64,000 nucleotides of DNA from a virus, in the IMG/VR virus record IMGVR_UViG_3300025127_000022, positions 1 through 64,000 of that record; one strand, given 5' to 3'. The translations under genes and the position numbers were made by a program. The notes under the pieces were generated by a model. It was not told the DNA's origin, ran no database searches, and was given only the letters and a program-made list of their open reading frames with translations. This document shows, in pieces, positions 1 to 6,915 of the stretch; the first letter of the stretch is position 1; each line of letters opens with the position of its first letter.

Positions 1-480
1 CCTATAGTAAACACTTAAGTTATATACCTTAACGCAGTTCCTATAATATATAACCATACAGTAAAAGGATACATCCTATATATAATGGTTATACATAAGG
101 AACTTAACAATGACCCTATAGTATAATCCCTAAATTGGAATGTAATTCCTAAGGTAAAGATTAATCCCTCATGGTCCTCGACCATTGGTATCATATTACA
201 AGTGTTATTCGTAAACGTGTACTCACCTCCCAATTGGAATGGACTATGAAATCCTCATTAAATAAGACTAAAATAAAGGTCTAAATAAAAGACCATTGAA
301 GGGTCTTAAACAAGTCCCCCACACTGGTACTTATACATTTTTTTTAATGTCCTTATAGAGGTCCCTAGATACCTTAGAATGTATTATATGGTCTTAGACA
401 CTACCTAAATTAACGTGTTCCTTAATGACCCATAGTTATCGTATACTATTTACCACCTTTTACCACTAATTACCACACTA

Positions 481-1073
481 TGACACTATGTAAATTCCCT
501 CTAGGGAACTCCTATCTACAAATATACGAATAAATTACGTGTATCACAACACTAGGGGGAATTAGTTAATGGCCGCTAAAGGGATTGTGTCCTCTGCGAC
601 TCACGACTGACATTTTGACAAATCCAAATAATTAGACCACTATTTTAAAAAAGTTTTCAACATGACACCCTGTCAGGGGGAATTTAAAGGGGTACTGCAG
701 TGGGATTTTATATGTACCATAATGGGGACTAAGCATAACCCGCCCTTCCACACCCTAAAGGTACAAAAAATATTTTACATGGCCAAATTTTTATACTGAC
801 AATATGTCCATTGTTAATAACTTTTTTTTTATCAACACCCTATGTTAATAACTCTTAGAGGACCAGACAAATTGTCACCCATTTTATTTGGCCATCTCAA
901 AAAAAAGTGGTACCTTTAGGGTGGTAGTGGGAGGGAAGTATACTATGGTGAACCCTACACTCTAGGGCAGGTGGTGCCCTCATGGTCTTCCACCACATCT
1001 TATAATATAAAGGTACGAAAAATAAATGAGACTACCAAATTTTAGGACCACTTTCTTACATGACAATATGACA
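481..1073. promoter_or_regulatory. Cluster of TGACA-N3-TGTCA operator-like dyads
   Basis: Six sites fit the pattern: 481-493 (TGACA CTA TGTAA), 608-620 (TGACA TTT TGACA), 663-675 (TGACA CCC TGTCA, perfect), 797-809 (TGACA ATA TGTCC), 865-877 (AGACA AAT TGTCA) and 1061-1073 (TGACA ATA TGACA). All keep the same 3-nt spacer and differ from the perfect dyad at no more than one position. The same perfect dyad recurs between clpC and dnaK. A dimeric repressor or a replication initiator would fit; the protein is unknown. Confidence 0.55.
751..923. repeat. 14-bp exact inverted repeat
   Basis: CACCCTAAAGGTAC at 751-764 is matched by its exact reverse complement GTACCTTTAGGGTG at 910-923. The 145-nt interval holds two of the TGACA dyads. 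It could form a long-loop hairpin or be a pair of opposed protein sites. Confidence 0.6.
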
Positions 1074-1299
1074 ATCCTGCAGGGGGGCTTACATAGGGGT
1101 ATGCTATGGGGATGCAGCCCCTATACTAATACTCTCTCCCTATACCCCCTTATGGGTCCCTGGAGCGGCCCCCTGCCCCCCTGGCTGCTGGCCGTATCCC
1201 CCCTTACTAGCGGCTTTTGAGGGGGTATAATGGGGGGACGGTCCTAAAAAAGAAATGTGCACTAAAAATTTTTTGGGAAATTTTTTTATGAGAATTTGG

Positions 1300-1307
1300 T
1301 ATTTATT
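1300..1307 (+). promoter_or_regulatory. TATTTATT phage promoter
   Basis: TATTTATT lies 16 nt before the ATG at 1324. This supports 1324 rather than the upstream ATGs at 1255 or 1288. Confidence 0.45.
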
Positions 1308-1323
1308 GGGAAACCATATTACT

Positions 1324-1632
1324 ATGTTAAGAGATAAGATAAAAGAAGAACTAAGATTACTATCTGAACAACAATTAGATTATGACAGGTCTGGTGGAGA
1401 AGATACTAGAGACTGGTGGAGAGCAAAACTACAGAGTTATATAATGAGTGCTATAGAAGATGTGGACCAAATGATGTATGATGGTAGTAGGTCAATGGGT
1501 CATTACAATGAAATGGGTGTATATGTACCTTTAGCAGAACTTAAACGATTTAGTAATGCAGAGATAGCTGGGATTCTAGATAAGGTAATGAGAAGATTTC
1601 CCCCAGCATACGGAAACCCATCTGAATATTAG
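1324..1632 (+). CDS. Hypothetical protein, possible N-terminal capsid tag
   Basis: Unknown 102-residue protein. The first 17 residues (MLRDKIKEELRLLSEQQ) form a charged amphipathic helix ending in a SEQ-like site, similar to the tag on many proteins of this window, so it may be a packaged protein. The rest is mixed charged and has no recognisable domain. The frame stays open upstream to ATGs at 1288 and 1255, but those translate into an atypical segment and the TATTTATT box lies inside it, so I start at 1324. It is the first gene after the non-coding region. Confidence 0.6.
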   Translation: MLRDKIKEELRLLSEQQLDYDRSGGEDTRDWWRAKLQSYIMSAIEDVDQMMYDGSRSMGHYNEMGVYVPLAELKRFSNAEIAGILDKVMRRFPPAYGNPSEY

Positions 1633-1677
1633 TATATAGTGTAAATTTTTCCGGAGAAAATTTTTCGGGAATTTGAC

Positions 1678-1881
1678 CTATAGGTTTCTATCCCTATTAT
1701 ACAGGTCTTTTTCAAGTCGTACAATTTCTGACATTACCTTATCAGCTTCAAAAGTCTTTTCATCACTCTTAGTACGATTCGTCCTAGATAGTTTATAAGA
1801 TTCTTCCATTAGGGAATTATACTTATCATTAAGTTTTTCCAGTTCTGTTTTTCTTTTAAATAATTTCTTTATCCAATTCAT
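1678..1881 (-). CDS. Lacal_2735-like small protein
   Basis: A 67-residue protein of the kind annotated in flavobacteria as Lacal_2735 family. It has a basic amphipathic start (MNWIKKLFKRKTELEKL) followed by the characteristic Y-x-x-LMEE-x-x-KLS-x-x-NR-x-SDEK stretch and a helical tail. The function of the family is unknown. It is the last gene of a leftward run of very small overlapping genes. Its presence supports a flavobacterial host or gene source. Confidence 0.8.
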   Translation of the reverse strand: MNWIKKLFKRKTELEKLNDKYNSLMEESYKLSRTNRTKSDEKTFEADKVMSEIVRLEKDLYNRDRNL

Positions 1882-1886
1882 AATTT

Positions 1887-1967
1887 CTATTGTTTTCTTT
1901 TTTTAACCCAAATGTAGGCAAGTATCATCAAACCTATTCCCCAACTTATTTCGTAAATCTCAAACAT
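1887..1967 (-). CDS. 26-residue membrane peptide
   Basis: Starts MFEIYEISWGIGLMILAY and ends in a basic tail VKKRKQ, so one membrane segment with the basic end probably inside. Its start overlaps the stop of the gene upstream, as with its neighbours. No known family; the support is the overlap pattern and the membrane profile. Confidence 0.45.
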   Translation of the reverse strand: MFEIYEISWGIGLMILAYIWVKKRKQ

Positions 1968-2049
1968 TTCTCTTATTTTTTACCCACATATAAATTACCA
2001 CTATAAACGTTACAGCCCATAATAACTCTAAACAATCAAATATATTCAT
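1960..2049 (-). CDS. 29-residue membrane peptide
   Basis: One hydrophobic segment (LLWAVTFIVVIYMW) with a basic end VKNKRNV. Its ATG overlaps the stop codon of the upstream 45-residue gene, and its own end overlaps the next start. The architecture resembles the adjacent 26-residue peptide, so the two may be related. Confidence 0.45.
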   Translation of the reverse strand: MNIFDCLELLWAVTFIVVIYMWVKNKRNV

Positions 2050-2183
2050 TTCCTGGACAAAAATAAATAGGTTAAAATACAAGCTATAGTAATAACAGTC
2101 CCTACAATAAACACATCAGGCACTTCAATTATTTTACCATCAGCTGTTTTACCTATTTCAATCATATAATCTTTTACCTTCAT
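2046..2183 (-). CDS. 45-residue membrane protein
   Basis: A short polar N-terminus (MKVKDYMIEIGKTADGK) is followed by one membrane segment (FIVGTVITIACILTYLFL) and SRK. Both ends overlap neighbouring genes by a few bases. No family is recognised. Confidence 0.5.
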   Translation of the reverse strand: MKVKDYMIEIGKTADGKIIEVPDVFIVGTVITIACILTYLFLSRK

Positions 2184-2314
2184 TATTTCTTTTTTGTTAT
2201 TTGTCTAATCTTGTAAACAACGTACCCCAACATTGGAGTTCCCATCAATAAGGTTAGTAAACTAGGATGTGGTTCTCCACATAATCCCAACGTGTGTCTT
2301 AACCATTCAATCAT
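2183..2314 (-). CDS. 43-residue small protein
   Basis: MIEWLRHTLGLCGEPHPS leads into a weakly hydrophobic stretch and the basic end RQITKKK. The stop TAA shares a base with the ATG of the next gene. Unknown function; coding status is inferred from the overlap chain. Confidence 0.45.
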   Translation of the reverse strand: MIEWLRHTLGLCGEPHPSLLTLLMGTPMLGYVVYKIRQITKKK

Positions 2315-2475
2315 TTATTTATCTTTTTTACTTCTTCAATGTTTATCATGGTATTTAACGTTGTTCCTATACTAAAGTTTTGTTTTAGTAATACTTTATT
2401 ACCTACCACCTTCTCAACTGTATATGGGGAATCCATCCACCTTACAGTATCTCCAACTTTAATATTGTTCATCAT
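2311..2475 (-). CDS. 54-residue protein, possible small beta-barrel
   Basis: The sequence contains VGDTVRWMDSPYTVEKVV and VLLKQNF, which looks like a short KOW or SH3-type barrel with a G-D-x-V-x-W turn. Two adjacent ATGs are possible starts. A similar VGD element occurs in the 98-residue protein at 4676-4972. No named family is assigned. Confidence 0.5.
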   Translation of the reverse strand: MMNNIKVGDTVRWMDSPYTVEKVVGNKVLLKQNFSIGTTLNTMINIEEVKKINK

Positions 2476-2558
2476 TTTCTTTTTATTTTAAAAGATAATG
2501 TATCCATCTCATATGATTTTTGGAAAAACCATAATACCATTTTAATTATTTTGTTCAT
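2472..2558 (-). CDS. 28-residue basic peptide
   Basis: MNKIIKMVLWFFQKSYEM followed by a basic end. The stop overlaps the start of the downstream gene by four bases. The start resembles the 31-residue peptide at 5664-5759 (basic, then VLWW or VLWF). Confidence 0.4.
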   Translation of the reverse strand: MNKIIKMVLWFFQKSYEMDTLSFKIKRK

Positions 2559-2620
2559 ATTGGTTATTTTTACTATATACAATATACGAAAGTTGATAAC
2601 ATTTATGAAGTGTAACCTTA

Positions 2621-2863
2621 TTACTTTTTAAGGCGGCTACCGGAATCCTCCGGAAATTTTTTTTCGTCGGGTTCCCCGTTTTTTTGTAAGGGGTTCTTTT
2701 TATTGGTTTTTCGTGAAGTGTTATTAATCATTAGGGTTAATCTATCTAATTCTTGTTCTAACAACATCTCCGTTTCATTATCTAATGGTTTCCCATTTGC
2801 CATACCCATTTCTAACTGAAGTTCGATTTCAGCAATCTGGTTTAAGATTATCTTATTGTTCAT
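2621..2863 (-). CDS. 80-residue hypothetical protein
   Basis: A helical first half (MNNKIILNQIAEIELQLE, then LEQELDRLTLMINN) is followed by a Lys/Pro/Glu-rich disordered tail. The tail is encoded by an unusually G/C-rich stretch near 2630-2690, so the last ~25 residues may come from a low-complexity or regulatory DNA segment. Unknown function. Confidence 0.5.
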   Translation of the reverse strand: MNNKIILNQIAEIELQLEMGMANGKPLDNETEMLLEQELDRLTLMINNTSRKTNKKNPLQKNGEPDEKKFPEDSGSRLKK

Positions 2864-2864
2864 T

Positions 2865-3044
2865 TTACTTAATTACTTTGTATGTACAATTACTATCAGA
2901 ATTAACGTTTAATAGTTCACAAAATTTTATAGCTTCGGATTTTTCTAATTCCACAACAACCCCTAAACTATCATTTAGTAGAACTGTGATATTTTTTTCT
3001 ATTATTGTTTTTTGAATTTTATATGTTTTTATTTCTTTACTCAT
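2865..3044 (-). CDS. 59-residue hypothetical protein
   Basis: Begins MSKEIKTYKIQKTIIEKN and looks like a compact alpha/beta protein with a central LLNDSLGVVVELEKSEA segment. It sits two bases upstream of the 80-residue gene, and its start overlaps the end of the 25-residue gene above. No family is recognised. Confidence 0.55.
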   Translation of the reverse strand: MSKEIKTYKIQKTIIEKNITVLLNDSLGVVVELEKSEAIKFCELLNVNSDSNCTYKVIK

Positions 3045-3114
3045 ATTTGTTTTTATGTTTGCATTTTCGAGTGTATCGTTTTTTATTACGATAGATATTA
3101 GGACGTGTTGCCAT
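3037..3114 (-). CDS. 25-residue very basic peptide
   Basis: MATRPNIYRNKKRYTRKC and further Lys; almost half of the residues are Lys or Arg. It is probably the first gene of the leftward run 1678-3114. It could bind nucleic acid. Too short for a firm call. Confidence 0.4.
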   Translation of the reverse strand: MATRPNIYRNKKRYTRKCKHKNKYE

Positions 3115-3186
3115 TTTTATTTCTTGATATGTTATCTTTATAACTTTCACACTATGAATATAATGCAAGTTTTACATAAACACAAA

Positions 3187-3194
3187 TATTTATA
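3187..3194 (+). promoter_or_regulatory. TATTTATA phage promoter
   Basis: Lies 16 nt before the ATG of the lipoprotein gene at 3211, in a divergent intergenic gap. Confidence 0.55.
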
Positions 3195-3210
3195 GTAATA
3201 AATTGTTAAA

Positions 3211-3324
3211 ATGAAAAAAATATTTTACATAGTACTTTTATCCTTATTTGTCATTGGTTGTTCTACAACGAAAGAAGTTTGTGAGGAAGAAACTAAAAAA
3301 GAATGTTGTTCTAAAAATAAATAA
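3211..3324 (+). CDS. Tiny lipoprotein
   Basis: A 37-residue precursor: MKKIFYIVLLSLFVIGC gives a signal peptide with lipobox at the Cys, and the mature part is STTKEVCEEETKKECCSK. The mature peptide is short, charged and contains three more cysteines. Membrane-anchored by inference. It ends two bases before the next gene and shares its promoter. Confidence 0.65.
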   Translation: MKKIFYIVLLSLFVIGCSTTKEVCEEETKKECCSKNK

Positions 3325-3326
3325 AG

Positions 3327-4238
3327 ATGAAAAATACACTAAAAGAAGAGATTAATAGAATCAATCAATTATTAACTGAACGTGATATGAATGACGCTGC
3401 GATGGACGTTCATGGAGTAATGAGTGACGTTAATGTGAATAAAAGTGAGATAAGTGATATGAGAGGTGAGATAAGTGATATGGATGATATGCTAAACGAT
3501 GTTTTTGGAGATGAGATACGTAATAGGTTTTCTGAAAAAAATGTAGATGATATGTCTGGTGCTATTCACGACCTAGGTGATGCGGCTCAATCTTTAGAAG
3601 ATGCTGAAGATGAATTAGATATTACACATTCACAGTTAGAAGATTTGTATAATAGTTTACACGACATGGGTAAATCAGATTTACGTGATAGTTTAAGTGA
3701 AATGAGATTTGATGGTAAATCTACAGGTTTATTTAGTGATGAAGAAACTACTATGAATGAACTGGAGATTGATGAAAGTCATTGTAGTTCTAAAGATTTA
3801 GATGAAGGACATTGTAGTAGTAAAGGACTAGATGAAGATGAGGAAGAAGAAGTTTCTATGGCAAGAAAAAATAGAGTTCTTAGGAGACCTTATTCTTCTA
3901 GTGCAAAATTTAAAGCTGGTCTTAGTGAACAAGAGAGACCACCACTAGCTTTAGATAGGGAATTAAGTTTCGTTTTAGACGAAATACATGACGATTTATT
4001 TTATACCCTACCTGGACAATTCCAGGAATATAATTTAGGTGAACAAGTACGTCTATATCAAGAATTAAAAAGTAGATTAGATTCGTATCCAGCATCAAAA
4101 TCATTGCCTGAAGTTAAACAAATTCTTGACCGTATGGAATATGACCTAAGTGGTCTAGAAGGATTTAACGAAAGACTAGGTGAATTATTTTATATCTTAA
4201 CTGGTCGATACGAATTTTCTCCTGAAGCTAGAAGATAG
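3327..4238 (+). CDS. Tagged acidic protein, likely packaged in the head
   Basis: A 303-residue acidic protein. The first 20 residues, MKNTLKEEINRINQLLTE then RD, fit the shared N-terminal tag, with a likely cleavage after LTE by analogy with T4 (L/I)-x-E sites. Residues about 30-135 contain heptad-like repeats rich in Asp, Ser and Met and probably form a coiled coil. A direct repeat ESHCSSKDLDE / GHCSSKGLDE lies near residues 151-170. The C-terminal third is more globular. No enzymatic motif is seen. It is co-transcribed with the lipoprotein upstream. Confidence 0.75.
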   Translation: MKNTLKEEINRINQLLTERDMNDAAMDVHGVMSDVNVNKSEISDMRGEISDMDDMLNDVFGDEIRNRFSEKNVDDMSGAIHDLGDAAQSLEDAEDELDITHSQLEDLYNSLHDMGKSDLRDSLSEMRFDGKSTGLFSDEETTMNELEIDESHCSSKDLDEGHCSSKGLDEDEEEEVSMARKNRVLRRPYSSSAKFKAGLSEQERPPLALDRELSFVLDEIHDDLFYTLPGQFQEYNLGEQVRLYQELKSRLDSYPASKSLPEVKQILDRMEYDLSGLEGFNERLGELFYILTGRYEFSPEARR

Positions 4239-4244
4239 AAAAGA

Positions 4245-4337
4245 TTAAGAAGTTAAGTGAATTAGAGTCGCTATAATTAACCAAACTACAAATGCCTGTA
4301 CGTAATTAAATCTTTTCTTTTTTAATTTTTTAATCAT
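4245..4337 (-). CDS. 30-residue membrane peptide
   Basis: A basic start (MIKKLKKKRFNY) followed by one membrane helix (AFVVWLIIATLI). Its first codons overlap the end of the upstream gene. It is the last gene of the leftward run 4245-6893. Confidence 0.45.
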   Translation of the reverse strand: MIKKLKKKRFNYVQAFVVWLIIATLIHLTS

Positions 4338-4521
4338 TTTTTTCTTTTTCATTTTTTTTTGTTTTTAAAAACGGTATTCCCGTTCGTTCATTAATAATAA
4401 TCTCTTTATCAGAAGGTAAATCTATTTCTTTATAACCTTCTATAAGTTCCTTTCTGAATATACGCATTAGTATATTAGTCTCAGACATTTTTTCTTGAAG
4501 TATATAATCTTTATACTTCAC
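4330..4521 (-). CDS. 63-residue hypothetical protein
   Basis: The GTG start at 4521 gives MKYKDYILQEKMSE; an internal ATG at 4488 (MSETNILM) is the alternative. The longer start looks somewhat like the T4 internal-protein signal (MKTYQEF-type), but this is weak. Mixed charge, no domain. It overlaps both neighbours. Confidence 0.5.
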   Translation of the reverse strand: MKYKDYILQEKMSETNILMRIFRKELIEGYKEIDLPSDKEIIINERTGIPFLKTKKNEKEKND

Positions 4522-4675
4522 CTTTTTCTTTTTTTACTAGCTTTACCAGTTTAATTCCTACTATCATATTTTTATAAGTTATTTTATAACCCCCTATAAA
4601 CATTGGGTCCTCTTCTAAGATTCCTTCACATATTTTGCCACCCTCAGAAGAATTATAAAATTTTACTTTTTTCAT
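4511..4675 (-). CDS. 54-residue hypothetical protein
   Basis: MKKVKFYNSSEGGKICEG begins a small beta-rich protein ending in KLVKKEKGEV. Coding status is supported by the 11-base overlap with the downstream start and the 1-base gap to the upstream stop. Unknown function. Confidence 0.5.
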   Translation of the reverse strand: MKKVKFYNSSEGGKICEGILEEDPMFIGGYKITYKNMIVGIKLVKLVKKEKGEV

Positions 4676-4972
4676 TTAACCTATTAAGTCGTGATTATTA
4701 ACTTTTACTAATTGGTCTTCATTAAAAATATGAAGTAACCCGTAATTGTCCATTTCTCCCACCACTCTAACATTTCCGTTCTTAGTTTCAAATACCGACA
4801 CTATAGTACAAGGAAATTCATATCCTTTTGGTTTACGGGCCATATCACCTACTTTAAATTTAGGTTTTAATTGTTCACACAGTAAAGGATTTTTCTCACC
4901 AGTTAATTCTTCATAGTAAGGATTTAATTCACCAGTTTGAGGGTCGTATGTTGGTATTTTATTTTTCATCAT
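4676..4972 (-). CDS. 98-residue protein with SH3-like segment
   Basis: A proline- and tyrosine-rich N-terminus (YDPQTGELNPYYEEL) is followed by FKVGDMARKPKGYEFPC and a beta-rich C-terminus, which suggests a small barrel domain. Two ATGs lie in tandem at the start. It overlaps the cytidylyltransferase gene by 14 bases, so the two are probably translated together. Confidence 0.6.
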   Translation of the reverse strand: MMKNKIPTYDPQTGELNPYYEELTGEKNPLLCEQLKPKFKVGDMARKPKGYEFPCTIVSVFETKNGNVRVVGEMDNYGLLHIFNEDQLVKVNNHDLIG

Positions 4973-5420
4973 TTAAATTATTTAATATTTCAGGATTCTG
5001 TTTTAAAGTTTGTAATGTTATTAGATTTTTAATTTTAGTTGTCGACCAATTATGTGACCTAGTAGTGTATATTACCTTAGGTGGTAAATGGTCACCAGTA
5101 AAGGGTTTGCCAATGTAATCATCACCGAGTATTCTAATATCTGGTTGGTAAAAATTAATTAATCTTTCTAATTCTTCTTCAGTTTGATAGGTTTGAACCT
5201 CATCCACATATTTGATAGCCATTAAAGTTTTATACCTTTCGTATAGAGGTACTACAGGTTTATATTTAGTATTTCTCGTAGAAGAAGGGTCTCGTTGTAA
5301 AAAAACAATAAAATAGTCACAGTGTTCTTTTGCTTTTTCAAAAGTATATATGTAACCTGGATGCAGTAAATCGAAATTTCCTGCGGTAAACCCAACTACT
5401 TTTTTATCTCTTTGAATCAT
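4959..5420 (-). CDS. Cytidylyltransferase-like nucleotidyltransferase
   Basis: A 153-residue protein of the glycerol-3-phosphate/phosphocholine cytidylyltransferase superfamily, about the length of bacterial TagD. The N-terminal GNFDLLHPGY (residues 14-23) matches the substrate-binding HxGH motif except that the second His is Tyr; the C-terminal RSHNWSTTKIK carries the STT signature. These enzymes activate a phosphorylated alcohol or sugar with CTP for lipid or wall polymer synthesis. The altered HxGH makes activity uncertain. It sits among small membrane-protein genes and upstream of a thioesterase-containing run, which hints at envelope modification. Confidence 0.8.
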   Translation of the reverse strand: MIQRDKKVVGFTAGNFDLLHPGYIYTFEKAKEHCDYFIVFLQRDPSSTRNTKYKPVVPLYERYKTLMAIKYVDEVQTYQTEEELERLINFYQPDIRILGDDYIGKPFTGDHLPPKVIYTTRSHNWSTTKIKNLITLQTLKQNPEILNNLNDEK

Positions 5421-5676
5421 TATTTGTATTTTTAATAAATTTTATTTCATTTCTGGTTTCTATCCACACCCTTGCACCACAAGATAAAGGTTTATCTGGG
5501 GAATAAATTATGGTGGCTACCTCATCCCCATCCTTATCTTTAATAATCACTTTATCTGCATAATCATTAGTGTTATAAGTTTTACATGTAATTACAGGAT
5601 TTCTTTCACCAGTTTTGGTATTACGTCTAATCACATGTTGATTAATGTGGATTATTTTCTTTTTTAAAGTTCCCAT
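5404..5676 (-). CDS. 90-residue hypothetical protein
   Basis: A beta-rich protein (HVIRRNTKTGERNPVITC, then KVIIKDKDGDEVATIIY). The N-terminal piece HxIRRNxKTGExxPVIT recalls small phage proteins seen with DNA metabolism genes, but I cannot name the family. It overlaps the cytidylyltransferase start by 17 bases. Confidence 0.55.
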   Translation of the reverse strand: MGTLKKKIIHINQHVIRRNTKTGERNPVITCKTYNTNDYADKVIIKDKDGDEVATIIYSPDKPLSCGARVWIETRNEIKFIKNTNNDSKR

Positions 5677-5759
5677 ATGGATTTACGTTTATTTTTCTTT
5701 GGCCATTTATATGACCACCATAACACTATTTTAGCTATCAGTCTTTTCATCTTTTTCAT
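5664..5759 (-). CDS. 31-residue basic peptide
   Basis: MKKMKRLIAKIVLWWSYK then WPKKNKRKSIWEL: a short hydrophobic centre within a strongly basic peptide. It overlaps genes on both sides. The frame stays open upstream to an ATG near 5807, but the shorter start is preferred because the upstream stretch is used by the 58-residue gene in another frame. Confidence 0.4.
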   Translation of the reverse strand: MKKMKRLIAKIVLWWSYKWPKKNKRKSIWEL

Positions 5760-5907
5760 CTTTATATGCGGATGGTGAGGGTAAATCACTGTAATGGCAA
5801 TAAACATCTGCAGGATACCTTTTTATAGTACTAAAACTATATTTTAAATTTTCTTTTTTTTCCTTTTTTGGTTGGGGGGAATCTTCCCCAGTTTCCGTGT
5901 CCGTCAT
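5731..5907 (-). CDS. 58-residue charged protein overlapping the next gene
   Basis: Starts MTDTETGEDSPQPKKEKK and ends DEKDEKTDS; the middle is YPADVYCHYSDLPSPSAY. It overlaps the upstream 63-residue gene by 71 bases in a different frame, long for this window. Codon choice in the unique part looks like that of its neighbours. The overlapped part encodes low-complexity Lys/Pro sequence in both frames. Confidence 0.45.
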   Translation of the reverse strand: MTDTETGEDSPQPKKEKKENLKYSFSTIKRYPADVYCHYSDLPSPSAYKDEKDEKTDS

Positions 5908-6028
5908 AATCTATTATGTCATCTTTTAAAGTTATTTTATTTTCTATTTCTTTCTTAGTACTAAACATAAAGAAAAATACATAAGTAGCAAATATAATAA
6001 ATCCAGTTATGAATATTAAGAATCCCAT
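5837..6028 (-). CDS. 63-residue membrane protein, paralogue of next
   Basis: MGFLIFITGFIIFATYVFF forms one membrane helix, followed by a charged cytoplasmic-type tail ending KKGKKRKFKI. The N-terminus aligns with that of the adjacent 66-residue gene (MDILIFCIGFVIFVTYMFF), which indicates a tandem duplication with divergent tails. Confidence 0.6.
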   Translation of the reverse strand: MGFLIFITGFIIFATYVFFFMFSTKKEIENKITLKDDIIDYDGHGNWGRFPPTKKGKKRKFKI

Positions 6029-6216
6029 CTATCACTTATTTTATTTCGTGTTTCTTCTTCAAATGTATCTAACAATTTTTTATATGTATTAGTTTTGTAT
6101 TTATATTTACCCTGAGCTCTTTCTTGATGTTTATGTGCTCTATTAATCATTCTCAATAAAAAAAACATATAAGTAACAAAAATTACAAAGCCTATACAAA
6201 ATATTAATATATCCAT
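6016..6216 (-). CDS. 66-residue membrane protein, paralogue of previous
   Basis: One N-terminal helix (MDILIFCIGFVIFVTYMFF) with a charged helical tail (HKHQERAQGKYKYKTN). It overlaps its paralogue by 13 bases. Unknown function. Confidence 0.6.
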   Translation of the reverse strand: MDILIFCIGFVIFVTYMFFLLRMINRAHKHQERAQGKYKYKTNTYKKLLDTFEEETRNKISDRWDS

Positions 6217-6220
6217 AACT

Positions 6221-6385
6221 TTATTTTTTTAATGTGTTAAAAAAACAACCACATGCTAATATTGAGGGTACCCATATACCAACAAACATTCCTTCATCTT
6301 TGTATCCTAGGAACCATAACGTTACAGAAAATAAAAAGCTAATAAAAGCCAGTAGTATAGGGTAATATTTTTCTAAATTTTTCAT
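6221..6385 (-). CDS. 54-residue membrane protein
   Basis: Two membrane segments: LLAFISFLFSVTLWFLGY and MFVGIWVPSILACGCFF, joined by KDEG. It has the form of a small inner-membrane protein; no family is recognised. It lies four bases upstream of the 66-residue gene. Confidence 0.55.
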   Translation of the reverse strand: MKNLEKYYPILLAFISFLFSVTLWFLGYKDEGMFVGIWVPSILACGCFFNTLKK

Positions 6386-6390
6386 TTTTA

Positions 6391-6786
6391 TTAATTATTT
6401 TTTAATTTATGTTTTTCTTTTACTCTTTGTGAAATGGGTATAGCATCACCCTGTTCGTCTATTCTTACAAAAACCATATCAGTTGAAAGAATAACTGTTT
6501 GATGTCCGTCATAAACACTGTGACTTCTCGCTTCTAAGTTTAGTGTAATACTTGTTTTTCCTATTTTAGAAATTCCACCGTAAATTTTTAATAACTGACC
6601 TTCTTTGGCTGGTTTATTAAAAATACATTGGTCTATAGCTTTTGTTACCATTCTAGGAGTATCACACATTTCTGCAGCGAATCCTGCACCTGCAGCATCC
6701 ATCCACGCTAAAAGTTTACCACCAAAAAGATTTCCATGAAACCCTAAATCGGACTTTTTAATAGGATGTGTTGTGATATGTCTCAT
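6391..6786 (-). CDS. Acyl-CoA thioesterase, hotdog fold
   Basis: A 131-residue single hotdog domain of the YciA/BACH-like acyl-CoA thioesterase family, full length. The signature is HGNLFGGKLLAWMDAAG (residues 17-33), with the catalytic Asn19 and Asp30 positions filled, then RMVTKAIDQCIF and a beta-strand pair ending VFVRID. These enzymes hydrolyse acyl-CoA in the cytoplasm. As a phage gene it is an auxiliary metabolic candidate that may shift host lipid pools. Its start overlaps a 36-residue membrane gene by four bases, and the two share a host-like promoter at 6916-6923. Confidence 0.9.
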   Translation of the reverse strand: MRHITTHPIKKSDLGFHGNLFGGKLLAWMDAAGAGFAAEMCDTPRMVTKAIDQCIFNKPAKEGQLLKIYGGISKIGKTSITLNLEARSHSVYDGHQTVILSTDMVFVRIDEQGDAIPISQRVKEKHKLKNN

Positions 6787-6893
6787 TTATTTTCATTTTT
6801 TAAAAAGAAATATTCGATTAAGGCATAAAGTGCAGTTCCAGTAAGAATCACACACCAAGATACTGCTACAATCATTGCTATTTTTTCTTCCAT
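6783..6893 (-). CDS. 36-residue membrane peptide
   Basis: MEEKIAMIVAVSWCVILT continues into one membrane helix and a basic end. It is the first gene of the leftward operon, four bases overlapping the thioesterase gene and 22 nt after a TATATTTG promoter box. Confidence 0.5.
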   Translation of the reverse strand: MEEKIAMIVAVSWCVILTGTALYALIEYFFLKNENK

Positions 6894-6915
6894 ATTTATA
6901 TTTTTTTATTCACTA

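Larger units (their letters stand above)
1..1254. other. Long non-coding region with repeated dyads
   Basis: No convincing gene is seen on either strand; the two short open frames at 15-233 and 1026-1220 have unlikely composition. The stretch differs from the rest of the window in its many C and G runs, densest at about 1079-1240. It contains a palindrome TTCCCT-CT-AGGGAA (495-508), a 14-bp exact inverted repeat (751-764 and 910-923), a set of TGACA-N3-TGTCA-like dyads, and two degenerate copies of a block near 661-710 and 1058-1112. A replication origin or a regulatory hub are the main possibilities; the sequence alone does not decide. Confidence 0.6.

Noticed and set aside
1026-1220. Open frame of 64 codons in the left non-coding region
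   Set aside because: Composition (runs of Pro, Gly, Trp, Leu from C/G tracts) is unlike all real genes here, and there is no promoter box or overlap with a neighbour.
1255-1632. Longer start at 1255 for the first gene
   Set aside because: The added N-terminus is atypical and spans the TATTTATT promoter; the ATG at 1324 gives the tag-like start.
2630-2665. Hairpin CCGGA-ATCC-TCCGG followed by eight T, considered as a plus-strand terminator
   Set aside because: No plus-strand gene ends nearby, and the segment lies in the 3' end of a minus-strand gene; only a 5-bp stem.
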